Assembly (NCBI GenBank): GCA_963422415.1
Contig: OY729430.1
Location: 1,798,001-1,862,000, forward strand
From: Bin34 sp963422415
GTDB lineage: Bacteria > Chloroflexota > Anaerolineae > Caldilineales > Caldilineaceae
Direction of reading: 5' to 3'
DNA length: 64,000 bases
Shown here: piece after piece, positions 53,695 to 63,800 of the stretch
Layout of the letters: every line of letters starts with the position of its first letter
How positions within the stretch are numbered: position 1 is the stretch's first letter
Made by a program: the position numbers and the translations under genes
The notes under the pieces: model-generated
The model's input: only the letters and a program-made list of their open reading frames with translations
Told to the model about the DNA's origin: nothing
Database searches by the model: none

Positions 53695-55938
53695 ATGGTC
53701 TCAAGAATCAATTACAAAGGCAGGCGGCTGGCCGCCTGCCTGCTGTCCCTCCTCTGTCTGGCAATGCTGTTGGCGTCGCTGCAGTCCACTACCTATGCCC
53801 AAGGACAGATTCAACATGTGGTAAAGGCGGGGGACACCCTGTATTTCATTGCCCTGCAATATGACACCAGAATCAGTGCCATTCGGGCCCTCAATGGCCT
53901 CGCGGCAGACGACTACCTTCGGGTCGGCCAAGTGCTGGAAATCCCCGGAACCGCGGACAGTGACGCGTCTGATTCGGGTGCGCCCATCCGCGCAGGATGC
54001 GCAGCGAGACATACGGTCGTGGCCAAAGACTCGCTGCTGGCCCTTTCGGTACAGTATGACGTGGCGGCCGATGCCATTGCGCATGCGAACGATCTGTCCG
54101 ATACGAACTATCTCTATATAGGCCAGCCACTTTGCATCCCGTTCGATGACACCGTGCCTTTGACATCTGCACCTTCAACATCTGCACCGACGCCCGTTGT
54201 ATTCACATCCAAGACCTATGTCGTCAAAGGGGGCGACAATCTGTTCCGAATCGCCTTGAATCATGGAGTTAGCCTGGACGCGTTGCGGAGAGCCAATGGT
54301 CTTGCCGCCGACAGCTTCATCAATCCAGGGCAGAGGCTGATCATCCCGACGGGCGGCACTGTCGCTCCACCTGTCACGCCTGCCACCCCGATGCCGACTC
54401 CCGTGGCATCCAAGGAATCCATTCCCGACGTTTCCGTAAACGCCTATACGACCAAGTTCTTCAACAACGCCACTCTATCCGGGACGCCGGTCTTGACCCG
54501 GGTGGAAGCGGCTCCTCTGAACCAGAACTGGGGACGGGAAGCGCCAGGCGCCGGCGTGATTGCGGATGAATTCAGCGCCAGTTTCGAGGGACGTTTCCAC
54601 TTCGAGGCTGCCACCTACCGGTTTATCACGGTTGTCGACGATGGCATGAAACTGTATATCGACGGTGTTCTTGTCAAGGATGCGTGGCAGGATCAGCCTG
54701 CCGCGTCGTACAGTGTGGACGTTGTCATGACGGCCGGTAGCCATACGGTGCGGCTGGAGTACTATGACAATCAGTGGGAGGCGTCCATTGCGCTGCGCTG
54801 GCTGAAACTGCTCGCTGCCGACGCCGCCCCACCACCCACCCCTACGCCTACACCTACAGTGCAATCCACACCGGAGCCCACTGCGCCTGCGGCAACCCTG
54901 AAATTTGCCTATGGCATCCAGGCCCATGCCTTGGGCCGCGGCAACGCGGCGCCTGTGTTGAACCACGTCGACGACTTGGGCTTTACTTGGCTCAAGCAGC
55001 AAGTGCGTTGGGAAGACATGGAGCGGCAGCGCGGCGTCCGGCAATGGGACGAACTGGATGAATTGCTCGCCCAGGCCCAACGCCGCGACGTGCATGTGTT
55101 GTTCAGTGTAGTCACGGCGCCACAATGGGCCCGCGAAAGAAATGCGGATCTGTCCGTCGCCGGTCCACCGGCCAACAATGCGGAATTCGCCGCATATATT
55201 GGCGATCTGGCCAAACGCTACTGTGGGGGCCCTCTGAAGGCCATTGAAGTCTGGAATGAGCAGAACCTGCACTATGAATGGGGCAATCTGCCCCTTGACG
55301 CCCGGGCCTACGTCAACCTGCTGCAAGCGGCTTCCGGGGCCATTCGCCGCAACTGCCCATCCCTGTTCATTATTTCCGGAGCTCTCACACCCGCCGGGAA
55401 CAACGGCTCGTTAGCAGTGGACGACTTCACCTACATGGAACAAATGCTGCAGGCGGGCTTGGCCACTTATGTGGATGGCATTGGGGCGCATCCAAGCGGT
55501 TTCAATGTGCCGCCCAACGTATTATGGCAGCAGGCCTGCGGAGCCATCCAGCAGTACGGTAACTCCTTTAACGGAGCTTGTGACACACCTCATCACTCAT
55601 GGAGTTTCCGGTCCACGATGGAGGGATACCGCAATCTGGCCGTGAATCATGGAGCAGCTGCCCTGCCCATCGTGGCGACTGAATTTGGATGGGCCGCGGG
55701 CGGAAAACAACATCCCAACTACGGTTATGCGGATGACAACAGCTTCCAGGAACAGGCTGACTGGACGGTCAAGGCATTCTCCATGATGAGGGACTGGGAC
55801 TGGACGGGACCTGCCTTTCTGTGGAATCTGAACTTCCGGGTCGTCGCCAATGGCACCGAGAGGGCGCAGTGGGGCATCGTCAATCCAGACTGGTCCCCTC
55901 TGCCGGTCTATACCGCCCTCAAGCGCATAGACAAATAG
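53695..55938 (+). CDS. Secreted LysM3-PA14-glycosidase (clan GH-A-like)
   Basis: 747 residues. Signal peptide (LLSLLCLAMLLASLQSTTYAQ); three LysM repeats at about 40-83, 104-150 and 174-220; a PA14-type barrel at about 250-370 (ITVVDDGMKLYIDGVLVKD); a Pro/Thr tether; and a C-terminal TIM-barrel from about 405 (FAYGIQAHALGRG). Likely acid/base Glu is E522 in IEVWNEQNLHYEWGNL and likely nucleophile E663 in ATEFGWAAGG, 141 residues apart as in clan GH-A. The same catalytic domain occurs in two more genes at 59.3-64 kb. Substrate unknown; LysM suggests action at the cell wall. A 15-bp hairpin follows the stop. Confidence 0.9.
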   Translation: MVSRINYKGRRLAACLLSLLCLAMLLASLQSTTYAQGQIQHVVKAGDTLYFIALQYDTRISAIRALNGLAADDYLRVGQVLEIPGTADSDASDSGAPIRAGCAARHTVVAKDSLLALSVQYDVAADAIAHANDLSDTNYLYIGQPLCIPFDDTVPLTSAPSTSAPTPVVFTSKTYVVKGGDNLFRIALNHGVSLDALRRANGLAADSFINPGQRLIIPTGGTVAPPVTPATPMPTPVASKESIPDVSVNAYTTKFFNNATLSGTPVLTRVEAAPLNQNWGREAPGAGVIADEFSASFEGRFHFEAATYRFITVVDDGMKLYIDGVLVKDAWQDQPAASYSVDVVMTAGSHTVRLEYYDNQWEASIALRWLKLLAADAAPPPTPTPTPTVQSTPEPTAPAATLKFAYGIQAHALGRGNAAPVLNHVDDLGFTWLKQQVRWEDMERQRGVRQWDELDELLAQAQRRDVHVLFSVVTAPQWARERNADLSVAGPPANNAEFAAYIGDLAKRYCGGPLKAIEVWNEQNLHYEWGNLPLDARAYVNLLQAASGAIRRNCPSLFIISGALTPAGNNGSLAVDDFTYMEQMLQAGLATYVDGIGAHPSGFNVPPNVLWQQACGAIQQYGNSFNGACDTPHHSWSFRSTMEGYRNLAVNHGAAALPIVATEFGWAAGGKQHPNYGYADDNSFQEQADWTVKAFSMMRDWDWTGPAFLWNLNFRVVANGTERAQWGIVNPDWSPLPVYTALKRIDK

Positions 55939-55946
55939 CTTGCAAG

Positions 55947-55981
55947 CGGAGGGGAGGGACCGCGTAGGTCCCTCCCCTCCG
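55947..55981 (+). terminator. Hairpin after the LysM-PA14-glycosidase gene
   Basis: Perfect 15-bp inverted repeat CGGAGGGGAGGGACC (55947-55961) and complement (55967-55981) with a 5-nt loop, 8 bp after the stop codon. No T-run follows, so it may terminate poorly or stabilise the 3' end. Confidence 0.6.
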
Positions 55982-56093
55982 TTCGGACTTGGACAAGGTC
56001 CAACCCGATACTTTTGACAGAGATGGACCCGGACTGAGCCTTTCCTTGTTCCGTCCAAGGACTCTGAACAGAGCCCGCGGCGTCCCTTTGTCT

Positions 56094-57083
56094 TTAGCGC
56101 ATGCGACTCTTGGCCTGCCACATGTCAGGGTTGGTGCCTAGGTAGGCTTGCACGGGTGCGGTGGCATTCCGCAGTTCCTGTTGCACTTCGGCCGAAAGCG
56201 TTATGTTGAGAGCTGGGAGGTTCCAGTCCAGCTCTTGGGGTGAACGGGCCCCGATCAAGACGCTGGCTACGCCTGGCTGGTGTAAAACCCAGGCAAGGGA
56301 CAGTTCGGCCATGCTGCATGAGAGACGACTGGCCATCCTTTTCACCTCGGCCACGGCGGTGAAGACGGCGATTTCGCAGCCTGGTTCGCCGTGGTGGGCC
56401 TGCGATCGGTCGCCTGCGAAAAGGCGTGTGCGCGCCAAGCCGTCTGGTACCGCGTCCGCCGACGAGTAGCGGCCCGCCAGGATGCCCTGCATCAAGGGAC
56501 TGTAGCAGATAACACCGATTTGGTTCTGGCGGCATTGTGGCAATATGTCTCGCTCTATGACACGCCACAGCAGGCTGTACGGCAACTGGTCCGCGGGCAA
56601 GGTGACCCTGGCGGACATGTCCGCCAGATCCTGGGCGCCATAATTGCACACCGAGAAATAGCGGATCCAGCCCAGGTTGCGCAATTCCTGCAAGGCATCC
56701 ACCGTTTCCTGCACCGGGACGGACCAGGAAGGCCAGTGAATCTGATACAGATCAATGCAGTCCGTGTTGAGACTGTCCAGGCTGCGTTGGCATGCGGCCC
56801 GCATGTGATCGGGCCGCGTCTGCGATCCGGCCAGTTTGGTCGCGATGATGGCTTCGTCTCGGCGATGGCCCAACGCCGCTCCCAGCACCCGCTCCGATTC
56901 CCCAGCTTCATAGGCATAGGCGGTATCGAAAAGATTGATGCCCACGTCCAAGGCGGCATGGACGGCGCCAAAGGCATCCTGCCGATTTTGCGCGCCCCAG
57001 ACCGATCCGCCCGCAAAGGGCCAGCAACCCAGTGCCAAGAGAGACACGTGCAAGTCAGTCTTGCCTAGACGTGTGTATTTCAT
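56094..57083 (-). CDS. Aldo/keto reductase
   Basis: 329 residues. YTRLGKTDLHVSLLALGCWP is the family start; INLFDTAYAYEAGESERVLG has the catalytic Asp and Tyr, ATKLAG the Lys, and LYQIHWPSW the His. GVICYSPLMQGILAGRYSSA and VASVLIGARSPQEL complete the NADPH-binding end. It probably reduces or oxidises a carbonyl of a sugar-like compound. GAGGAG precedes the ATG at 57083; the longer frame upstream is not supported. It lies about 90 bp downstream of the sigma-factor gene. Confidence 0.92.
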   Translation of the reverse strand: MKYTRLGKTDLHVSLLALGCWPFAGGSVWGAQNRQDAFGAVHAALDVGINLFDTAYAYEAGESERVLGAALGHRRDEAIIATKLAGSQTRPDHMRAACQRSLDSLNTDCIDLYQIHWPSWSVPVQETVDALQELRNLGWIRYFSVCNYGAQDLADMSARVTLPADQLPYSLLWRVIERDILPQCRQNQIGVICYSPLMQGILAGRYSSADAVPDGLARTRLFAGDRSQAHHGEPGCEIAVFTAVAEVKRMASRLSCSMAELSLAWVLHQPGVASVLIGARSPQELDWNLPALNITLSAEVQQELRNATAPVQAYLGTNPDMWQAKSRMR

Positions 57084-57173
57084 GTCTTGCTCCTCGCAGG
57101 AATGGACCTGGCTGGATCTAGCCGACAGAAGCCAATGGAGACCATGGTCCAAGGGTCAACTCACAAGCGTTCT

Positions 57174-58448
57174 CTACCCGTCCGCTCCGAAGTGTTCCGC
57201 ATTCTTCCATCGGATCAGGGTGCGTCGGGCCTGTGATTCCAGGTTGCGCACCTTGTAGCTGGTGAATTCCTGATCGGAGTTCAAGACTCGCATGGCCGGA
57301 TCTTGATTCAGCTCCAAGGCGATTTCACTGTACTTCAGGGGACGGCGATTGCCGAATCCAAAACGCAGCTTCATGACGGATCGCTCTGGCTCATTCAATT
57401 GATCTACCCAAGTGTCTACGTCATCAATCAGGTCTTCCCGCAGCATTTGCCTTTCCGGCGACAGCACATTTTCGTCCGTCAGCAATTCATGCCAGTCTAC
57501 ATCTTCGCCTTCCATGAATTGGTCCAGACTGGTGGGGTACTGTCGTATGTAGGAACGCAGCTGCTTTACGTGCTCCTCCATGCGATGCAGCACTTCCCTT
57601 TCAATGGGGCCTGCGGCTCGTGTATCCTTCGCAAAGAGCGCCTCGTAGTTCTGCGTGTCCTCATCTTCCGCCAACAGCCGGAGCGCGATTTCCCTTACAT
57701 TGGGGTCCCGGCCCAGACTCTCGGACAAGATCTCGACCAGAGCCCGGTACTGCCGGATTTCATTGCGCTTGTGCACGGGCAGTCGAATGGTCCGATCCTG
57801 GTTGGCAATGGCCTGCTGCACCGTCTGTCGTATCCAATAGACGGCATATGTGGAAAGCTTGGTAGTCCGTTCCAAGTCAAACCTGTGGATGGCTTTCAGA
57901 AATCCCACATTGCCTTCCTGCTCCAGATCCAGCATGGTCATGGAATTCAGCAGGGGTTGAAACTGCTGGCACACTCTTCGCACCAGCCCCCGGTTGCGAG
58001 TCAACAATGTGGTTTCCGCCTCCAGTTTCTTTTGCACCAGCAGTTCCAGTTCATCCGCGCGAACAGCACCGGGATTGGCCTCCAGCTGCGCTTGGGCTGC
58101 CATGCCTTCCTTGACGGCCCGCAAGAGCTGCATCGTTTCCTTGTCATTGAGCAGACGGTCCTCTTGCGACTCCTGAAGGGAGACTATTTCTTCAATATCC
58201 TCTCGGATACCTTCCTGAATGTCTATGTCTGGAGAAGCGGAAGCTCTCTCCTCCGCCTCGGGGTCGGTCAATCGAATATTTCGTGTGTGCAATTCGTTCA
58301 TCAGCCAGACGAAGAGCTGATCCTCAAGATATAGATCCAAGTCAAGGCGGGTACACATGTCCTCCAGCTCTCCCAGATCGAGAACCGATTCCGTGCGTTG
58401 ATCCAATTCTTGCTTGAGAAACTCGAAGCGTTTCGGGGTGGCCGTCAT
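57174..58448 (-). CDS. Divergent sigma-70 family RNA polymerase sigma factor
   Basis: About 424 residues, RpoD-like in size. Region 1.2-2: LLTRNRGLVRRVCQQF, LDLEQEGNVGFLKAIHRFDL, KLSTYAVYWIRQTVQQAIAN and DRTIRLPVHKRNEI, the core-binding and -10 recognition parts. Region 4 begins LNEPERSVMKLRFGFGNRRP, but the helix-turn-helix that normally reads VTRERIRQIE is replaced by a longer, unusual stretch (LNSDQEFTSYKVRNLESQAR). This points to an alternative group 2-like sigma with a different -35 preference. Start: ATG at 58448 preferred; an ATG at 58508 adds 20 hydrophobic residues. Neither has a good ribosome-binding site. Confidence 0.88.
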   Translation of the reverse strand: MTATPKRFEFLKQELDQRTESVLDLGELEDMCTRLDLDLYLEDQLFVWLMNELHTRNIRLTDPEAEERASASPDIDIQEGIREDIEEIVSLQESQEDRLLNDKETMQLLRAVKEGMAAQAQLEANPGAVRADELELLVQKKLEAETTLLTRNRGLVRRVCQQFQPLLNSMTMLDLEQEGNVGFLKAIHRFDLERTTKLSTYAVYWIRQTVQQAIANQDRTIRLPVHKRNEIRQYRALVEILSESLGRDPNVREIALRLLAEDEDTQNYEALFAKDTRAAGPIEREVLHRMEEHVKQLRSYIRQYPTSLDQFMEGEDVDWHELLTDENVLSPERQMLREDLIDDVDTWVDQLNEPERSVMKLRFGFGNRRPLKYSEIALELNQDPAMRVLNSDQEFTSYKVRNLESQARRTLIRWKNAEHFGADG

Positions 58449-58939
58449 GTAAATCGTGTTGTAAAGTGTCAATGGTGCCAAATAAGGCAAGACCGAATTC
58501 CGCCCCATTTTCCAGGTGCTAAGGAGACACTTGCTTGGGATCGGACACGTTTCAATTGCCTAGTGGCTACCTGCTGGCTCCAAGACAGGTCCTTGCTCTT
58601 GACAGTGCAGGCGGCGGCCTGCCGGTTTCTCTTGTCTAGGATAGCAGGAACGAGGTCCACAAGAACCGAATTCTGAACGAGTCTTCTCAGAGATCAGCAA
58701 CCTCAAGATCACGGTGTCTGGTGGGAGAACGAGGAAAATCGAAGCGGCGCAGGTGTGCCATGTCAATGATCCGCGTATTCGCCCGGGCAGATTCCTTGTT
58801 TGCGTTCTGGGAGTGTGCCGGACATGGCTCAACACGATCACGCCCATCCTGTGTCTGAGCCAGAGAGCAGAAGGACTCTAGCTCACGGGGGCGGGGGCGG
58901 CCCCCAAGATTCTGATTGTGTGAAGGGCTTGATGAGTGA
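58449..58939. other. Intergenic region without a supported gene
   Basis: About 490 bp between the sigma-factor gene and tRNA-Val. It should contain the sigma-factor promoter. Short frames on both strands show no recognisable features. Confidence 0.45.
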
Positions 58940-59013
<74 letters not shown>

Positions 59014-59066
59014 TCCTTGGCAAGGCAATGATACTATAAAGCCTCTTGATCGTCTTCCGCATTGCA

Positions 59067-59303
59067 ATGCCAGATAGACCCCTTCTGCCACGTCGACCCG
59101 CTCCTGTCTCCGGGACGGAATACAAGATCCGGCTGGCACTCTTGCTCCTCGTCGCCGGTCTGGGGGCATTGATCTCTTATCCTCTCGCGCCCGAAATATC
59201 ATTGGATCTGACTGCAGGGGGAGAGGAAGTGGCAACTTGGTTCGCCGAAAGGTTGGAGGGCTTGATCTGGGAGCTTTTCAATCTGGCAATCCTTGCACCG
59301 TAG
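59067..59303 (+). CDS. Small membrane protein, unknown (doubtful)
   Basis: About 78 residues with one clear membrane helix (IRLALLLLVAGLGALISYPL) and a weaker hydrophobic C-terminus (LIWELFNLAILAP). The start is uncertain (ATG 59067 or TTG 59046) and no ribosome-binding site is visible. It is divergent from tRNA-Val and convergent with the SH3-glycosidase lipoprotein. No family recognised; it may be spurious. Confidence 0.35.
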   Translation: MPDRPLLPRRPAPVSGTEYKIRLALLLLVAGLGALISYPLAPEISLDLTAGGEEVATWFAERLEGLIWELFNLAILAP

Positions 59304-59336
59304 GAGACACAGAACGCGGAACGCCGGCCGCCGCGG

Positions 59337-60833
59337 CTACTTTTCGAGATCCTGCAACGCTTCATAGACAGGCAGCGGAGACCAGTTGTTGTTGACGATG
59401 CCCCACTGAGCCCGTTCGGTTCGGTCCGCGATCACCCGAAAGTTGAGATTCCAAAGAATGGGCGGGGCCACCCAACCCCAGTCCTTCATCATCTGATACG
59501 CGTCCACGGTCCAGTCGGCCTGTTCCGCGTAACTGTTGTCGTTGGCATATCCATAGTCCGGATGGAAGGCCCCGCCCGCTGCCCAGCCGAATTCCGTAGG
59601 CCAGATGGGCAGAGTGACTCCGAAGGTCTGCAAAATCGAGCGATAGCCTTCCATGGTAGAGCGGAAACTCCAGGAATGATGCGGGCTGTCGCAGGCTCCA
59701 TTGAACGAATTGCCGTATTGGATAATGGCGGCACAAGCATCGTCCCAAATCACTTTGGCCGGCACGTTGTAACCGCTGGGATGAGCGCCAATGGCATCCA
59801 CATGTTGCGCCGCGCCCGCTATCATCATGCGTTCCAGGTACTGGAAGTCGTCAACGGCCACGCCGGATATGCTGCCCGCGGGCGTCAAGGCCCCGCTCAC
59901 AATGTACATGGAGGGACAGGCGTCGCGAATGGCAGTGGAGGCTTGGGCCAACAGGCTAACGTAGTCCTCGGCCGAGAGGGGCAAGTTGCCCCACTCATAG
60001 TACAGGTTTTGCTCGTTCCACACTTCAATGGCGCGCAAGGACGTGCCGCAATAGCGACCCGCCAGTTCCTGCAGAAAGCTGGCCAGATCCGCTGGATTGG
60101 AGGGAGGGCCATCCACCGTGTCGTCAAAGCCGGTTTCGCGGGCCCATTCGGGGCTTGTCACTACGCTGAAGAGAAGATGAATGTCGCTGTACGTCGCCCG
60201 ATCCACGATGAGATCCAAGTCGTTCCAGCGGTACACGTCGTTTTCAGGTTCCGTGACATTCCAGCGGACTTGCTGCTTGAGCCAGTTGAAGCCCAGATTG
60301 CGGGTGGCGACCATCGCTTGCTCGATGTTGACGCCGATCAGGTGCGCCTGAATTCCATAGCCAAATTCCAAGGGCGGCCTGGTGCTGGACATGCGCTCCC
60401 GCCGCATCTCGCGGGGAATCGGTTCCGCCGGATCCACTGGGGACAACTCCTGGGTTTCCGCCGGATCGTACTCCAAGGCCCAATGGGCTACCCAGGACGG
60501 TGCGCCGTCGATGTCCACCTGCAACCAGGTCCCATTGCGATTGCGCCCGACAATAGGAACGGGAACGCCCGCTTCCAATCGAGAAACCAGGGCATAGCGG
60601 TATTCCGGCCCCGCGACGGCCTGTATCGCCATCTTGGTAGTGGCCATGGTGGTCGTCGGGAGTATGGGTGTCATGGGCGTCGCGGTCGGGATCGGCGGTA
60701 CCTCCGCTACCACAGTAGGCTGATCCTGCACGACAACCGGTGGTTCGGGGGTTTCTTCGGGTTGCTGCGGTCCTCGATTACAGCTGGTCAGTAGAATAAG
60801 CCCTGACAACAGGCAAACAAGAAAATTACGCAC
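59337..60833 (-). CDS. Lipoprotein with SH3-like and clan GH-A-like glycosidase domains
   Basis: 498 residues from the GTG at 60833, which has a strong GAGGAGG four bases upstream. An N-terminal helix ends in a lipobox (GLILLTSC); a Pro/Thr tether follows; an SH3-like domain (about 75-125, with VSRLEAGVPVPIVGRNRNGT and WLQVDIDGAPSWVAHW) precedes the glycosidase barrel from about 155. Probable catalytic residues are E274 (IEVWNEQNLYYEWGNLP) and E414 (PTEFGWAAGG). The barrel is clearly homologous to those of 53695-55938 and 60896-64000. It should be anchored to the outer face of the membrane. Confidence 0.9.
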   Translation of the reverse strand: MRNFLVCLLSGLILLTSCNRGPQQPEETPEPPVVVQDQPTVVAEVPPIPTATPMTPILPTTTMATTKMAIQAVAGPEYRYALVSRLEAGVPVPIVGRNRNGTWLQVDIDGAPSWVAHWALEYDPAETQELSPVDPAEPIPREMRRERMSSTRPPLEFGYGIQAHLIGVNIEQAMVATRNLGFNWLKQQVRWNVTEPENDVYRWNDLDLIVDRATYSDIHLLFSVVTSPEWARETGFDDTVDGPPSNPADLASFLQELAGRYCGTSLRAIEVWNEQNLYYEWGNLPLSAEDYVSLLAQASTAIRDACPSMYIVSGALTPAGSISGVAVDDFQYLERMMIAGAAQHVDAIGAHPSGYNVPAKVIWDDACAAIIQYGNSFNGACDSPHHSWSFRSTMEGYRSILQTFGVTLPIWPTEFGWAAGGAFHPDYGYANDNSYAEQADWTVDAYQMMKDWGWVAPPILWNLNFRVIADRTERAQWGIVNNNWSPLPVYEALQDLEK

Positions 60834-60895
60834 GATTCCTCCTCGTACTGCAATCGGGAAGCGGACAGACATGGCCTGCAGAGGGCAGGCAAAAT

Positions 60896-63800
60896 CTATT
60901 GACGGTCCGCCGCGGCCAAGTCCTTCAAGGCGTTATAAGCGGGCAGGGGCTCCCAGTTGGACTTGACGATGCCCCATTGTTCGCGTTCCGTGCCTGGAGC
61001 TATGACCCTGAAATTCAAATTCCACAGAATGGGCGGGGCTACCCAACCCCAGCCCTTCATCATCTTGTACGCTGTCACGGTCCATTCGGCTTGTTCGTCG
61101 TAGGTGTTGCCGAGAGCGTATGAGTAGTTACCCTCCTTGTAATTCGTGGCCGACGCGTTGACAGCCCAGCCGAACTCCGTGGGCCAAATGGGTTTGCTGG
61201 GATCAAACCTCGCAATTTCGGCCCTGTATTCTTGCATCGTACTTTGGAAACTGAAGGACCGGTGCGGTTTGTTGCTGTCGCAGCCGGCCTGGAACGGGTC
61301 GGTGGCGGCAATGGCAGTGCAATAGTTGGCTTTGGTATAACTTGGTGGGACATTGTAGCCGCTGGGATGGGCCCCTACGGCATCCACGTAGCTGAGCATG
61401 CCGGCTTGCAACATCTGGCGCAGGTATTCCAAGTCGTCCAGAGCAGCAATGCCACCCTTGGATTGAAGCGTCCCGTTGGTGCCTGTGGGGGTCAAGGCCC
61501 CGCTTACAATGTACATGGAGGGACATTCCTGCCTGATGGCGGCGTTGGCCTGACGCAACAGGGTTACATAACCCGCCGCGTTCAAAGGCAAGTTGCCCCA
61601 TTCGTAATGGAGGTTTTGCTCGTTCCAGATTTCGATGGCCTTCAAGGACCGCGAGCAATATCTCTGGGCTATGGCTCCCACGAATTTGGCATAGTCGGCA
61701 GGGTTGGCCGGTGGCCCGACCACGGATCCTTCATAGCCCGGCTCTCGGGCCCAGTCCGGCGCGGCCAAGACGCTAAAGAGCATGTTCATGCCAACCTTGT
61801 CCGCCGCGGCAATGACCTGGTCCATCTCGGACCACTTGATGGAATCCCGGCTGCCTTGCATGTCCTTCCAGCGAATCTGCTGCTTCATCCAATTGAAATT
61901 CATGACTTGGGTAACCCGCATCGCTTCACTGACATCCTGACCCAAGAGGTGGGCCTGTATACCGTAGCCCCACGGTATGGCCGCGGTGCCCGAACGGGAA
62001 ACAGTGGGCTCTGGGGGCGGGGCGACGACTCCCACCTTGTTTATAAGTCCGCTGTTCTTTAGATCATCCTTGGCATCGATGGTACTGGTGCTGATCCAAC
62101 CCACGATCTCCTGGTTGCTGTCTTCCAGCTGCAGCCAAGTCGAATTGCTGTCTCGTCCCACAATGACATAGGTCTCTCCAATCGTGAGGGTTTGGGACTT
62201 GCCGGCATCGCTGCTGGGTTGCGACCTTGCGGTCAAGGCCTCCCGGGGGATCAGATAAGGCCCGTCCGGGGCCGCCGGACGATCCGCGATCACCGTATCC
62301 GTCGCCGCCGTGCCCGTGTCGGGTTCAGGCGGACTTTCCAGAGTCAATGAATTCACGGTTATGTCGCTTTCGGACTGGATGCCCGGCAGAATGCCGTTGA
62401 CGCTCAGCTCGGCGGATACCTTGAACTGGCCTGTTCCGGTGAGCGGGAAGCGGCTGTCCGTGTTGACGAACCCTGATGAGATGTCGCCTTGCAGTTCGGA
62501 ACCGCGAAAAACGTCGTATTCCACCTTGTAGTCCGAGGCGGCGGGGGGCAGTCCGTCGCTGGGAACATGGAATTCAGTCAGGGCGGTCCAGATCTGCGAA
62601 TCCACGTTGGTGGTTGAAGTCAGGTCCACGACCACTTGGCGGATGTTGTATTTCTGCAAGGTGTGCAATTGGCCGCGCAGGCTGGTGGCATCCTTCATGT
62701 GCACCAGTTGGGATCCCAGATTTCGATCCTCGTAACCGAATCGGTATGCGAAAAGGTCCCGATCGTAGGTGGGAATGGGATCAAGATGATCACGATTCAT
62801 GCGCATCAGCAGCGAGCTGTCGAACGATTGCACCTCGACCTCGCCCAGCATGAGAGCCGCGGCGGTATCGTAGCCTAGCAGACGGTATTCGTTGCCGCTC
62901 ACGGCAATGGGATGGATCGGCAACTGGACCGCCAACTTCTGACGAGCGATGCGATGGGTGGCGAATTGCAGCAGGGACTCGAACGGATAATTGCCGGGTC
63001 GATAGGCAAACGGATCAATGGGAGCCGGTACCACCAGCATGTCGGCCGCATCGGACAGACCGATCCAGTCATAGCCACGGGTATCCCATGCATGGTCGGC
63101 GAGCTGGACGGGCCGCTCCAGCTCTATGACTAGCCGCTTGCCCTGCGCCCGCAAGGTGTCTCCCAGAGACTGGGCGAATGCGGTGAACAGGGACTCGGCG
63201 TTCGGTTGCAGGCCCAGTCCGTGGTATTGCAGGTACACGCCTGCAAATTGATGGATGGTTACGGCTTCCGTGAGGGTCGTCAGCTGGTTGTTCCTCTGGC
63301 CTTCGCTGGAGAGCATGTTGATCAACAGGTCCGCGCGCAAAGTGTCGTCCAGATCCGTGTTGGTCACACCCAGGAACAGCGGCAACCCGGCCGGGTCAAT
63401 CTCGTCAATCTCTCCTTCCAAGGCCCCGTCTCCCCTCAGCCGGTTGTAGCGTACGCTCGCGTTGTCGGCGGCCCCTGGGGGCACACCGGAGATGGGCAGC
63501 TGATTTCCGTTCAGCAACAAGGTGACGGAGGCAAATCCCGGCGCCGTGTCCCGGACCAGCAAAAAGTTGCTGGGCACGGACGACAGCTCCGCCTCCAGCG
63601 CCACCTCGCTCATGTTGGGCCTGCTTGGCAGAGTGGCCCAATGTCCTTCTTGCCAAGTCACGATCTTCATGCGGGCCAGTTCGCTGGTGTCAACGGGCAA
63701 GGGGACCCGTACCGTCACGTTCTGATCCGATTCGAATTCGGATCCCTCCAGCACATAGAAGGACCCAAGAGGAGCCAGTCCGGATGCGCCCAAGCTGTCC

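Noticed and set aside
59562..60794. Plus-strand 410-residue frame
   Set aside because: Antisense of the SH3-glycosidase lipoprotein; no motifs of its own.
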